64,000 nucleotides of DNA from positions 95,826,501 through 95,890,500 of the forward strand of contig CM056743.1 in NCBI GenBank assembly GCA_029851415.1, in the 5' to 3' direction. Under the pieces are notes generated by a model, which worked only from the letters and a program-made list of their open reading frames with translations, ran no database searches and was not told the DNA's origin. The DNA is from Eretmocerus hayati. Taxonomy: Eukaryota > Arthropoda > Insecta > Hymenoptera > Aphelinidae. Positions 33,625 to 43,865 of this stretch are shown here, piece after piece; position 1 is the stretch's first letter, and the number at the start of each line of letters is the position of its first letter. The translations under genes and the position numbers were made by a program.

Positions 33625-33840
33625 ATGAACTTTGAAAGGCTACCTCTAGGTCACAGGGCCGCATCATCAACGACGGTCTGGACTCTACGCTCGCAGCAGC
33701 GACGTAACGCCATTTATCCAGGCTACGTAGACGACGTAGGGAATTGCGTCAAGAGACTCGACTCGAGAAGTGGTGAAAAACGCAAAAACCCCTTCGAGGT
33801 CGAGCAAGGGACCCCGGCGAAGAGCACGAAAAGCTCGTGA
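33625..33840 (+). CDS. Small leader ORF in element T, 71 codons
   Basis: Starts ATG 60 bases after the LTR and ends before the main ORF, rich in Arg/Ser/Lys (C-terminal K-R-K-N-P-F-E-V-E). It is the first ATG frame of the interior and could be a leader peptide or upstream ORF. No family recognised; it may not be translated. Confidence 0.3.
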   Translation: MNFERLPLGHRAASSTTVWTLRSQQRRNAIYPGYVDDVGNCVKRLDSRSGEKRKNPFEVEQGTPAKSTKSS

Positions 33841-33953
33841 AGAAAGCCCGAGTCCCCGTCTCCGAACGATCCCGGCGAAAATCTTCAAAAAAAAGCCCGG
33901 ACACGACACGAACTCCTGAACTCCTCCGGTGACTACAAAACCCGAGCGAGATC

Positions 33954-35786
33954 ATGGAAAGAGCGGATGCTGATACTGAAAGAGTAAGAGTGAAGGTGCA
34001 ACTCTGGCTAGAGGGAGCACCAGGAGGCGCCTGGCCCCCAAACCTCATCATCGACAACGAAGATTCCGACAGCAACCGATGCCAGAAGGCGTGGAGCTCA
34101 TCCTCCACCACAAGCAGCTCACGCGAGGCCTCAACTTGCTCGAGTCTCGCCTCGATGGCCGAGCAAGGCCTCGCCCTGCATTCACAAGGTCGACCGCCCC
34201 AAGGCCGCCGGCCGCGTGTCGACCTAACCCAGCCAACCGGGCAAAGATCGAGTGCCCTAGTGCACATCAAGGTCCAATATGCGTCCTCGGACGAGGACGT
34301 TGAGGCACCAGCAACGAAAATCGTATCTCTCCAGGCCAAAGAGAGAGAGAGAAAAGACACGGCTACAACATCAGCATACTCGTCTGGGGAGAACGAGGAT
34401 GCACATTTCCCGCCACAAGAAAATCTTCAGGGGAGGACAAGGGCTGCCGCGACCACGCAGGACGGCCGGCCGGTTCCCCCTCCTCGACTTAAGAGACGCT
34501 CACGTGCGGAGCGAGCGGCACGAGACGCCTCGTGGTCCCAAGCATTACCGGAGCGGCCCGTATCTGACTCACTACGCGCGCCCATCGCAGAAGAGTGTGC
34601 TCCGAAAGACACCAAGTGTATTCAAGAACCGAGCGACTCGCGCTCCGAAGACAAAAACTTTCCGTTGGAGTGCAAGACTGTTCGCGGCTCGGGGTTTGTG
34701 ACACCTGTGTTTTTCCAATCAGTGCCCGCAGCAATGCCAGTGTGCCCGGAGGAGATTATGCCGCTCATAGTGAATTTGTGTCAGTTACAAACGCGAGAGA
34801 CCGAAGAAAAAGTGTTAGACTACGTGCTTACACAACGAGCCCTCCGTCAGAATCGCGAGAGGGTGGCTCGTCACAAACGCAAGAAGCGTGAGCAACTCGC
34901 GCAAGAAACGAGGAACGAGCGGCGTCGTCAACGCGTACGGACCGAACGCGAGCAAGAATTGGTCGACCTGGCCGAGCAGGCTGGTGTCTCCGCTCATCAG
35001 GCCGGAAGCGCGAGCCAAACATCCACGCTCTCGAAGAAGAGGAAGCCGCGCCGCACCCTCACCGCGTACAAGCAGAGAACGGCGGCGGCGACCGGAGCGC
35101 ACTTATACGCGCAGTACCAAGCTTCTGCAACATCCATCAGCAACAGCAACGCGGCGGACATCCGCGAAGAAGTCCAAACAGCATCGGACACGGCTGCCGC
35201 CGGCAGCATCATCGTGGGCGGACGTACTGCGATATCGTCGACAAGAGTCCCATCTCCAGGGAAGGGAACATCAAACCCGGTGCCCATCCGAGCATTGGAC
35301 TTATCTACTCCATCACCCGTCGCCGCGCCCGCCGACTCGTCCACCACTACCGTACGGGTGAGCACCACGACGAACATCGAATACACCTGCACCACCCCGG
35401 CTCCGAGCCCGCACCCGAGCGAACTGGTATGGCGTCGCCCGTCGGCATACGTGCGCGGACGCTCCGAGATCGAGACGGCGTCCCCACAACCTTGCATGGC
35501 CGACTCAACAAGTGGTGGGGTACCGGGCAATTTTGCCGCTACCACCACTGGCTCTACCGATATATCTCAATACGATATAATGGCGGCTTCAACTCGCATC
35601 GTCCACGCGTTCAACTTCCTGAACGCCGTGTCTCCCCTGGGTGGAGCTCCATCTGCAATACCGGTCGGCCTGGAGACCAGTGGACAAGGAACGGCCAGCT
35701 CTCGCCCGGACCACGGCGAGGTGGACGACGAGTTTCTCGCACAACTCCTCCAGGGAGAGGACGGGGAGAACGACACATTCGGATGA
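33954..35786 (+). CDS. Unknown 610-residue protein carried by element T
   Basis: The ATG at 33954 has good context (ATCATGG), and the frame is open for 610 codons in GC-rich, CpG-rich sequence unlike its AT-rich surroundings. Residues 1-170 are acidic/Ser-rich (SSSSTTSSSREASTCSS); there is a Pro/Arg patch (RPVPPPRLKRRSRAERAARD) at about 182-205. Residues ~260-345 hold a Cys-poor globular-looking stretch followed by a highly charged helix (ERVARHKRKKREQLAQETRN, then ERRRQRVRTEREQELVDLAE), likely coiled coil and nucleic-acid or nuclear-signal bearing. Residues ~370-570 are Ala/Ser/Thr/Pro-rich. No CCHC knuckle, protease DSG/DTG or RT motif. It occupies the position of gag and may be a divergent gag-like protein, or a host-derived gene taken up by the element. 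Function unknown. Confidence 0.7.
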   Translation: MERADADTERVRVKVQLWLEGAPGGAWPPNLIIDNEDSDSNRCQKAWSSSSTTSSSREASTCSSLASMAEQGLALHSQGRPPQGRRPRVDLTQPTGQRSSALVHIKVQYASSDEDVEAPATKIVSLQAKERERKDTATTSAYSSGENEDAHFPPQENLQGRTRAAATTQDGRPVPPPRLKRRSRAERAARDASWSQALPERPVSDSLRAPIAEECAPKDTKCIQEPSDSRSEDKNFPLECKTVRGSGFVTPVFFQSVPAAMPVCPEEIMPLIVNLCQLQTRETEEKVLDYVLTQRALRQNRERVARHKRKKREQLAQETRNERRRQRVRTEREQELVDLAEQAGVSAHQAGSASQTSTLSKKRKPRRTLTAYKQRTAAATGAHLYAQYQASATSISNSNAADIREEVQTASDTAAAGSIIVGGRTAISSTRVPSPGKGTSNPVPIRALDLSTPSPVAAPADSSTTTVRVSTTTNIEYTCTTPAPSPHPSELVWRRPSAYVRGRSEIETASPQPCMADSTSGGVPGNFAATTTGSTDISQYDIMAASTRIVHAFNFLNAVSPLGGAPSAIPVGLETSGQGTASSRPDHGEVDDEFLAQLLQGEDGENDTFG

Positions 35787-36106
35787 AGTTCACCAGAGTG
35801 CCCCGTGACGACCCAAGCGACGAGGACGATGATTTGGAACAGGACATCGATCCAGATCGCGTGGTGGTTCCGAGCCCTCGCAACAACGAGTAAACTTGCC
35901 GACCTGCACGTAGACGACATCGAGACCTCAGCAAGCATCGAAGAATCTTCATTGTATGTAATAATATTGTTAATGCCTCTCGCGTGCACGAAAGTCCGTA
36001 ACGATTTATAAGCTCATGTAACGCGGATCGAAAGGGTTATGAATGCACTCGCGGATGTAATCATATCGCGCAAATTTTTTTTTCTTTCTCCAACTTCAGG
36101 GCCGTT

Positions 36107-37220
36107 TGACACGCGCTGAACCTCGATGTCACATATTTTTCAAGTTCTCGAAAAGAAAAAAAAAACTACGCGATTGAGATTTAAAGCTACGAGATGATGT
36201 ATCGGGACGTGACGTAATTAGTTTTCTGTTTTCAAGATACAACGATAAGTAGTGGTAATGACATGGTCCATTAACTGTCATAACCTGGGTATAACTTGAG
36301 AAACTAACAATACGATAATTTACTGGAAGCATAAAATTCCCGGCAACAGATGTTTTATGAAGCTAATGCCCCGCCGAATTACCGTCCATGGTGCTTAATG
36401 TATCCATGCATTATTTTACGATTCATAAATATATCTATGGACGTGTACTTAGACAAGAGAGTAACGCCGCGGTTCATTATTCAGATAGAATGGGCACGAT
36501 CAGGTAATGCCCAGGCCTAGGGACAATTTGAATTTCGGCACTAATGCCACGATTAATTACTCATAACGTGTTCAAAAAAAAAGGACCTAATGGACCGGAG
36601 CATTACCGGGTAAATTAAGCGTCTTATAGTCTATATAAAGGCCTCCCGCATTGGAAGGGGCATCAGTCTTTCCGGAACCGCTGCCCGAGCGACATTCGAT
36701 TGTGACCTACTTTACGCCCGGAGCGCGGACGCTCCGCCGGGGCCGCTACCGTAAGATCGCGAAAATCTCATAACCCGAAATCTAAAATCACGTGGAGTGT
36801 GTGTGTGCGTGTGTCGTCGAGGCAATTAAGTGACTATGCATTTCTGTAATGATTCGTAAAAACAATATAGACTGACCTTAGTTTTCAAAAAGTGTTGACG
36901 TGTCACAAATCATCATTTGATCGCCACTGCCTATCTCCCCCCTTAAAACAGTTTCAATTAAATTCACGTGGATAGCTCGGGCATACGAATTTTGAACTCT
37001 GCATAAAGGTGAGTGTTGGCGTGCCGACCAGTTCCTGCACCGAGACTCGACATAGCAGCCCCGATCATCACCCAGGAGAACCCGCATTATAAGCACCAGT
37101 GCACCTAGCCGCCAAAAAGGGCCTCCCGATCACTTTCGAGAACGCCTACCCCTTTCTCAAATAATTGACCCGCGGGCTCTGCTCATTGCACTTTCGGGCA
37201 GGTCACCCGCGGCCACGTCA
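36107..37220 (+). repeat. Element T 3' LTR (1,114 bp)
   Basis: Same sequence as 32450-33565 apart from a shorter A run. Ends CCACGTCA, then the ACTG duplication. Confidence 0.93.
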
Positions 37221-39131
37221 ACTGTAACTATTGTAAATCTCTAGAAAATCCTGAAAACAATGTTCCCGCAAAATTGCTGATATACGCCGACATCCGGGAC
37301 CAGAAGAAAAAAAATTGCATAAAAATTCTCTAATATCTCAGGAACAGCGTAGTTCTGAGCAATACTCGGTTATATCCCGAGTTTTAGGTTGAAGATATTC
37401 ATTCCCGAGACTAATATCTTCCATATCTCAAAAGCAGTGGATTTCTGAGCAATAATCGAAATAACAAACTTTGTAGATCTCTGGGAGATCTATCAAAAAT
37501 TATTCTTGCAAAATCCCGCTCAACTCCGTGTGTCACGAGTTGAAAGTGAAAATGATCAATATCTGAGACTAATATTGCTCATATCTTAGAAACGGTGAAT
37601 TTCTGAGCGATAATGAAGATGATCAATTGTGTACTACTTCGAGATATCTATCAAAAAGTACTGTTGCAAAATTTCGCTGAACTGCATACATCACGAGTTA
37701 GAATCGAAATAATCAATTCCTTTAAGTAATATTGCTCATATCTCAGAAATGGCGAGTTTCTGAGCAATAATGAAGATAATCAATTTCAAACTATGTACTT
37801 CAAGATATCTATCAAAGAGTACTCTTGCAAAATTCCGCTAAACTGCATACATCACGAGTTAGAATCGAAAATAATCAATCCCTTTAAGGATTATTGCTCA
37901 TATCTCAGAAACGGTGAGTTTCTGAACAATAATGGAGATAATGAATTTTGTACTACTTCAAGATATCTATCAAGAAGTACTCTTGCAAAATTCCGCTAAA
38001 CTGCATATATCCCGACTTGGAGATTGGAAATATTCATTCCCGAGAGTAATATCTTTGATATCTCAGAAACAGTGGATGTCTGAGCAATAATCGAAATAAC
38101 AAACTTTGTAGATCTCTGGGAGATCTATCAAAAGATATTCTTGGAGAATCTCGCTCAACTCCGTGTGTCACGAGTTAAATGTGAAAATGATCAATATCTG
38201 AGACTAATATTGCTCATATTTCAGAAACGGTGAGTTTCTGAGCGATAATGAAGATGATCAATCTTGTACAACTTCAAGATATCTATCAAAAAGTACTGTT
38301 GCAAAATTCCGCTAAACTGCATCCATCACGAGTTAGAATCGAGAATAATCAATTCCTATAACTAATATAGATCATATCTCAGAAACGGTGAGTTTCTGAG
38401 AAATATTTATGAGGGTCAACTTTGCAGATCTCTGTAAGATCTACCAAAAATTATTCCTGCAAAATTCCGCTAAATTGCATAGATTCCGAACTACAAACAA
38501 AATACTGACTTTTGGCTCTCTGACGCGTGAAAAAATCAAACTTTGACCCCTGTCTACATCGTAGAGTTACGCACCGATTTGTCTACGTTTCTAACTCTGC
38601 ATTCTACTCATCCTCATATTTCATATTCCGTTAACTCCCCACTTTTACACGACGGACATGCCTGGTTCACAAAATCATAAATAAATGAATTATTTCTTCG
38701 AAAACTACAGGGATTACGTGTCTACATATTTGGAATCGTTCGAATGGAGGCCTATTTTACATACCATATTCTTTTGGTCACTTTTACATTTCAGACCAAC
38801 AAATCGGCCGTGGCGGACTGGACTATGCTTGATGAATTACGCGGGAGCTCGCGGCGCGAGTCGCGGGTGCGAGAGCGGCACAACTAGCCGTCTCGCCGAC
38901 CCATGGTCAACTGACTGCCAAATCGCTTACGGATGATTGACAACGGCAAGGTGCGAGGTGAGATGCGACGTTGCCCAATTTCATATTTGAATGCACCAAT
39001 AGGCGAAATTTCAAGCGATCATCTGACTGATCGATACATATATAGTTATGTCCAGGGGGTCATCGCTCCGTTCGTCGCAGCTCGCGTTCTCAAACATTCG
39101 GTAGCTTCAAAATTTTAGAACATTTCCGAAC

Positions 39132-39246
39132 ATGATACAAGATCAATTGAATTAAAACTTTTTGAGGTTTCATCTGACTCCGATGTAATGTTTAACAAAA
39201 TCGGTTATTTGAATGAATCTTTGATTGATTGTCAAAGAAGAACCTG
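39132..39246 (+). repeat. Element G 5' LTR, second piece
   Basis: Starts ATGATACAAGATCAATTG and ends GAAGAACCTG, matching 60265-60378 of the 3' LTR. Its right edge is the CCTG target duplication of the minus-strand element. Confidence 0.8.
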
Positions 39247-40024
39247 TGTGACGGTTTTGGTGACACGTCACTTGCAGGCAAAGCCTGCTTTGATTTGAGG
39301 AGCTCAGGGAGTGAGCAATTGCTGTAATTGTTCAAGAAATCAGAAGAGGGGAACACTGAATGAGCACACACTCGATTAAAATTAAGAATGAAAGGACATA
39401 TATTCAAGAATAACTATTTACAAATCGGTCCGCTGACCTTTTGGGTGAATCGAGTCCGAGCACGATTATCGAGGGCGCATTTGGGAAAATACAATCTATA
39501 AGCCCAGAAAGAGGAGAGAGAGATTTGCGAGAGGCACTTACAATATCAATGGCCTTGACGCAGGATGGTCACTCGACCTCAGATCGGGCACCGGTCCTCG
39601 CAGTTCTCGGCGATCAGGCAGCTCGCAATTGTCCCAGACGATAGTGATTTTGGTCATAGACCACGGCACAGAGTATATCGAATGCACGCACTGGAGTCCC
39701 GGCTAAATTATGCCAAGAACGAGCTCCGGGCGGCGTGGACAACGCGCACGATAATAAGCTCGATAGACGCGTGCGAGCGCTCCGAGACGTCACGACGGAA
39801 TGTCAATCAAAAGGCTGCTGTCCGGAGCAGCATTGACTTGCGCCAGGGATGGCTCAAACTATGGGGCACGCGGGCCCTACTACAGTGCCACCTCTTTGTC
39901 TCTCTCCCTCTTACCTGGCTAAACTATGCAGCAACTCTTCTCGTGCTCAAGCTGTAACATAAAATATTATTAGTACAATATTCGGTCCAGGGAGAGAGGA
40001 AGACGGAATGACTCGGCCGTCACA
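39247..40024 (-). repeat. Element L 3' LTR (778 bp)
   Basis: TGTGACGG ... CCGTCACA ends, adjacent to the purine tract. Diverges from its partner by several percent (substitutions and small indels). Open frames within it on the plus strand are not genes. Confidence 0.85.
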
Positions 40025-40036
40025 CCCCTCCCCCAG
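40025..40036 (-). other. Element L polypurine tract
   Basis: CTGGGGGAGGGG on the minus strand, directly abutting the LTR: the expected plus-strand primer. It fixes the element's orientation. Confidence 0.8.
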
Positions 40037-40999
40037 ACGCTGGGTAGCCGGCTGGTGTACCAACTCGGAAACCTACCTCTCTCAATCTGGACCGAGAACT
40101 GAAGGGATAGAGCCATTCGCTCAGTATATGTGAATTATTCTGATGAGAGAGATCATGAATCAATAATAAAGTCGAATTTGACTCAGAAAATATGATTTCT
40201 AAAAGAATGTAGATTGTATTCCCCAGAAAAAACTGGCACGCCGTCACTCATACAGACGTACAATCCATTTCAAATCAGTTCATATAGAAATCATAGTTCT
40301 TTTGAACTCAATAATTCTCCACTGGAGCGTTCATTCCACTGTAATGTTTTTGAGGCACATTTCAGGTGATTACACCTCAGAGTTTTTACCAATTCACTTG
40401 GCCTCTTGGATTGACCATTGGGCCCTTATGGAGCACTTTATGCATATAATGTACAAATCATACTCTTGGACATTAGTCTCATAGCCCGTACTTTAACGTT
40501 AGACCATGCTGCACTCCATACATACTAGGCCTAATACATACTTATGTATTAGGCCTAGTAGTGGCAACCTGCCTTACCGACATAACTGCAGTGGTCGGCG
40601 CAGAGCTTCGAGAGCCTGCCGCTCATCTCCAGTGGCGCTCCTGTCGCTGTTTGCGGAGCTGATCGACACTAGCTGCACCATGCTTTGCTCAGCTGCTACG
40701 TCACAGCTGATTTAAGTAAGCTCGCTCCATATACTTCCTTGTTGTGTGCCGGCTGGACATATATTGTACCAGCTTGAGCTCCGAGCTTCTTTGCTAATTC
40801 TTTATACGACTCTGCGTCATTCTTATGTTTATCTCACTTATGTGAATATCTTCTTTTGCCATTCCACGATCTTTCATGTCGTGTACTTCTCAATTGCAGA
40901 ATTCCGCGAAAATCTTTCCTGTTCGCTCTGATACTGTAGTTCTGACTCAGTCTCTATTTGATTGATTTGCATCATTCTTTACTTCCAAATCCTTCCGGA
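40037..40999. other. Junction of element L interior and BEL 5' region
   Basis: Contains the exact boundary of the BEL insertion, which I could not fix. A perfect 36-base palindrome lies at 40526-40562. TGGCAACCTGCC at about 40564 and TGGCGCTCCTGTCG at about 40634 both look like possible BEL primer-binding sites. No LTR matching the candidate 3' LTR near 48259 was seen. Confidence 0.4.
40526..40562. repeat. Perfect 17 bp inverted repeat
   Basis: ACTAGGCCTAATACATA is followed by two bases and its exact complement. Extrudable hairpin or terminator/dimer-type palindrome ahead of the BEL gag. Confidence 0.8.
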
Positions 41000-42229
41000 A
41001 TGGAGAAGTTTGTCGACGCACAAATGAACTTGAAGCGAAAGATTGCTAACTCTTATGTAGATTTTACCAGAGGAGGTAAAAAGAACAATCGCGGGAAAAC
41101 CGAAGCTCGATTAGAGCATTTACAACTAGATTGGAAAACTTTCCAAAATAACCACAAGGCTAGGCTTGACGAGCCCGAGGTTCTGAATCCCCGCCATGAT
41201 TCCTTTACTAATGGGGAAATAGATGCGACTGAGGATATTTATCTTGATGTATCAGGAGATTTCAAAGAGTATTTGCTCCAATATACTCACTCATTTGTGC
41301 ATCCTGTTGGTGAAGGTGCCAGCACTACTCAAGTAGTTATGCCTGAAATCAAATCTGCGCGTCTAGCCCCCATTGATATCAAGCCTTTTTCGGGAAATAT
41401 CAAAGATTGGCCTCGTTTTCGAGAACTCTTTACTGCTACTATTATAAGATCCAATTTTTCGGATACTGTAAGATTCTACTATCTCAAAGCCCATCTAGAG
41501 GGCGAGGCTGATAGCTTAGTCCAGGGTATAGCTATGGGGGATGAAGAATCTGACTTCAAAAAGGTTTGGGATGAGTTGACCTCTAATTATGAGAACCAAC
41601 GCAGAATGGTCAATGCCCATCTGAATGATTTGTTCTCAGTTGAGCCACTGCAAAGCGAAACAGCTGATGAGTTACGGGCTTTGATCAACGGCACGACCAA
41701 TCCTCTCTTGGCACTTCAAGCAATGAAACGGCCTACTGAATCTTGGGATGATTTACTTGTTTACCTCACTGCAAGTCGTTTAGATTGCGAATCGCGTAAA
41801 CTGTGGGAAACTTCTCTCGGGCAATCATCGAGTCCTCCCACTTTTACTCAAATAAGGGATTTTCTCAAAACTCGACTGAACACCTTAGAAGCTATTGTAG
41901 CTAGTAGTTTCATGAGTATTCCTTCTCCTACAGGTGTCAACGGGCAGAAGCCCAAGAAACCCTCTACTGATTCTACTCCTAAAAATTCACAACAAAGTGC
42001 AAAATCTCTGCACACTTCTCAATCAGCTGATCGATCTCAAATGAGAAAATGCTCCTGTTGTCAGCAGTCTCACTATATTCGAGAGTATGAAACTTTCAAA
42101 GCCGGAAGCGTCGACGAAAGGAGGGCATTTGCTAAATCCAAGAAACGATGCTTCAACTGTTTGGGGAATCACCTCTTTGACAAATGTCCAGCCCCAAATA
42201 AATGCAATAAGTGTCATCTCAAGCATCCC
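41000..42229 (+). CDS. BEL/Pao gag with zinc knuckles
   Basis: First ATG at 41000 (frame open from 40958 but beginning TTG). About 410 codons up to the frame break. The core SARLAPIDIKPFSGNIKDWP, then F-R-E-L-F-T-A-T-I and L-K-A-H-L-E-G-E-A, is the DUF1759-type gag of BEL elements (F-x-G-x-x-x-x-W-x-x-F ... Y-L-x-x-x-L-x-G-x-A). The C-terminus has CCHC-type clusters (C-S-C-C-Q-Q-S-H-Y; then RCFNCLGNHLFDKCPAPNKC and N-K-C-H-L-K-H). At about 42227 the frame changes (net -1), and the expected H-L-L-H continues in the next frame. Confidence 0.85.
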
Positions 42230-42640
42230 ACTTGTTGCACTCTGATAGTCTCAATGCAAAACCTGCTCCTTCTCCCCAAAATGATGACGCTAGTAAGCCT
42301 ACCCCCTCTACCACATTAACGAGCTCTCAGAGTGTAAGCTCACTCAGAAATACTGAGTCTGTCTTACTTCCAACCGCTTGGGTTAGACTTTCGAATGAGA
42401 AAGAGGATAGCACCTTTGCTCGAGCAATTGTTGATCAATGCTCACAAACCAACTTCATTTTTGAATCTTTGTGTCAGCGTCTGAATCTACCAAAAAAGTC
42501 AGTCTCAGCTCCTGTTGAGGGGGGGGGGGCACAACCAACCTATTGTCAAGGCGTGGCAGTTGCGACAGTCACCTCGCGCATTGACCCTTGCTTTTCTTTT
42601 GATGTCGAGGCTATGGTGCTCAAAACGGTGACCCTTTTCC
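42230..42640 (+). pseudogene. BEL/Pao protease region
   Basis: Continues after the frame break: Ser/Thr/Pro linker, then LLPTAWVRLSNEKEDSTFAR, A-I-V-D-Q-C-S-Q-T-N-F-I, the DUF1758 aspartic-protease-like segment. The usual D-S/T-G is here D-Q-C-S, the BEL variant. A run of nine G near 42520 keeps the frame but looks hypermutable. Ends abruptly near 42640 where about 1.4 kb of RT has been lost. Confidence 0.7.
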
Positions 42641-43865
42641 ATCTTAGGATTGCAGTGGTTTCTCCATTCTGATCTATTGAAATTTAATCAGAGAAAAAAA
42701 GCTTCAACTCAGCAATGGACAAAGAGGCTAGTTCTGTCAAAAATTGCCAGCGACTATGATCCTTTGGGTTGGCTAGCACCCATGATCGTCACTGCTAAAA
42801 TTTTCATGCAGAAGTTATGGATTGGCAAGTACGGATGGGATGAGAAACTCAGACCAGACGACCTTGAAACTTGGCATCGTTGGTATTCACAACTGCACTG
42901 CATTTCTGCTATTGAAATACCCAGATGGATAAGGTATACTCAAAATCCAACGATTAATGAACTACACGGCTTTGGTGACGCCTCAAAGCACGCATACAGT
43001 GCTGTTGTCTATCTCAGAGCTGCCTCAAATGATGGTATCAACGTAACTCTACTTCAAGCAAAGACTCGAGTTGCACCGATCCAAACAGTGTCTATTCCTC
43101 GACTGGAGCTTTGTGCCACCCTTCTGCTTGCACAATTAGCTTCAACTCTTCTGAAGTCTTTGAATATCCACGAAATTTCAGTACACCTGTACTCTGATGC
43201 CATGGATGTATTGTATTGGCTGAAAGACCATCCTTCACGATGGCCAACTTTTGTGGCAAATCGCTGTTCTGTCATACACACCCTTCTACCTCAAGCTTCA
43301 TGGAAACATGTACGCTCACAGGAAAATCCTGCAGATCTCGCTAGTCGTGGCAATAATCCTGACGAGATGCAGTCGGCAACACTATGGTGGACAGGTCCTG
43401 ATTGGCTATCTCTTCCCGCTAGCGATTGGCCTCTTTCGAGGCCCATTGAAAGATTGCAGCAATCAAGAAATCAGCCTGTAAACTGCTTGTACAGTCTCGA
43501 CCTTGCCACAGAACTCCCACACTCACTCGTAACTGCAACAAGAATCTTCCCTTTCGCAGAGCTGCTCGATAAAATGTCGTCATTCCTTAGACTGACTAAC
43601 ATCACAGCCTACTTGCTGCGATTTTTTTCTAAAACCAAACCTGACTCATCCAAGCCTGATGCAACTTCTGATCTATTTCAACACCAAAACTGGGCCAACG
43701 TTCAACAGTTTGAGATTTATGGATCATATCAAGAACGCGAACGATCTCAACTAGCTTGGGTGTATTCTGTACAGAGGATTCATTTCTCTCACGAAATCTC
43801 AACCCTGATTACTGGTATTGAGTTATCCAAGTCTCACCCTTTCTCCAAGTATTGCCCTATAGTAG
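42641..43865 (+). pseudogene. BEL/Pao RT C-terminus and RNase H
   Basis: Resumes at L-G-L-Q-W-F, then TKRLVLSKIASDYDPLGWLA, the conserved block after the RT catalytic core in Pao elements. RNase H follows, with FGDASKHAYSAVVYLR (first Asp), SIPRLELCATLLLA (Glu), LYSDAMDVLYWL (Asp) and VRSQENPADLASRG, all largely intact. The YxDD core is missing, so no active RT could be made. Interrupted at 43865 by a TIR element; the codons on either side (P-I-V / E-G-I-L) join in frame. Confidence 0.85.

Larger units (their letters stand above)
32450..37220 (+). mobile_element. Young non-autonomous LTR retrotransposon (element T) with novel 610-residue ORF
   Basis: Two directly repeated LTRs (32450-33565 and 36107-37220) with TG...CA ends, a 4 bp target duplication ACTG (32446-32449 and 37221-37224), and a primer-binding site five bases after the 5' LTR. 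The LTRs appear identical throughout except that the A run near 32915 is two bases longer than its counterpart near 36573, so insertion was very recent. The 2.54 kb interior carries one long ORF with no gag, protease, RT, RNase H or integrase motif. The sequence before the 3' LTR (CAGGGCCGTT) is a poor polypurine tract, with a T-rich tract just upstream. It must have been mobilised in trans. Confidence 0.93.
30612..39131. mobile_element. 8.5 kb insertion in element G 5' LTR carrying a tandem-armed foldback
   Basis: Bounded by ATGAT direct repeats (30607-30611, 39132-39136). The core is an inverted repeat: left arm about 30862-31905, right arm about 37221-38828, opening at TAGTCCAGTCCACCACGG and its complement. 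Both arms consist of degenerate ~155 bp tandem units containing ATCTCAGAAACGGTGAGTTT and TACAAAATTG-type phrases: about 4-5 units in the left arm and 7 in the right. Non-identical flanks of about 250 and 300 bp lie outside the arms. Long tandem-repeat arms are the hallmark of Foldback/Galileo-type DNA transposons, though I see no transposase. Element T (32450-37220) inserted at the inner edge of the right arm. Confidence 0.7.

Noticed and set aside
33749..35989. Many long frames antisense or out of frame to the 610-residue ORF
   Set aside because: Expected shadows of a GC-rich coding region; the plus frame is the longest and starts in the gag position.
42515..42530. G run as a frameshift site in BEL protease
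   Set aside because: The frame is continuous across it; only homopolymer uncertainty can be noted.
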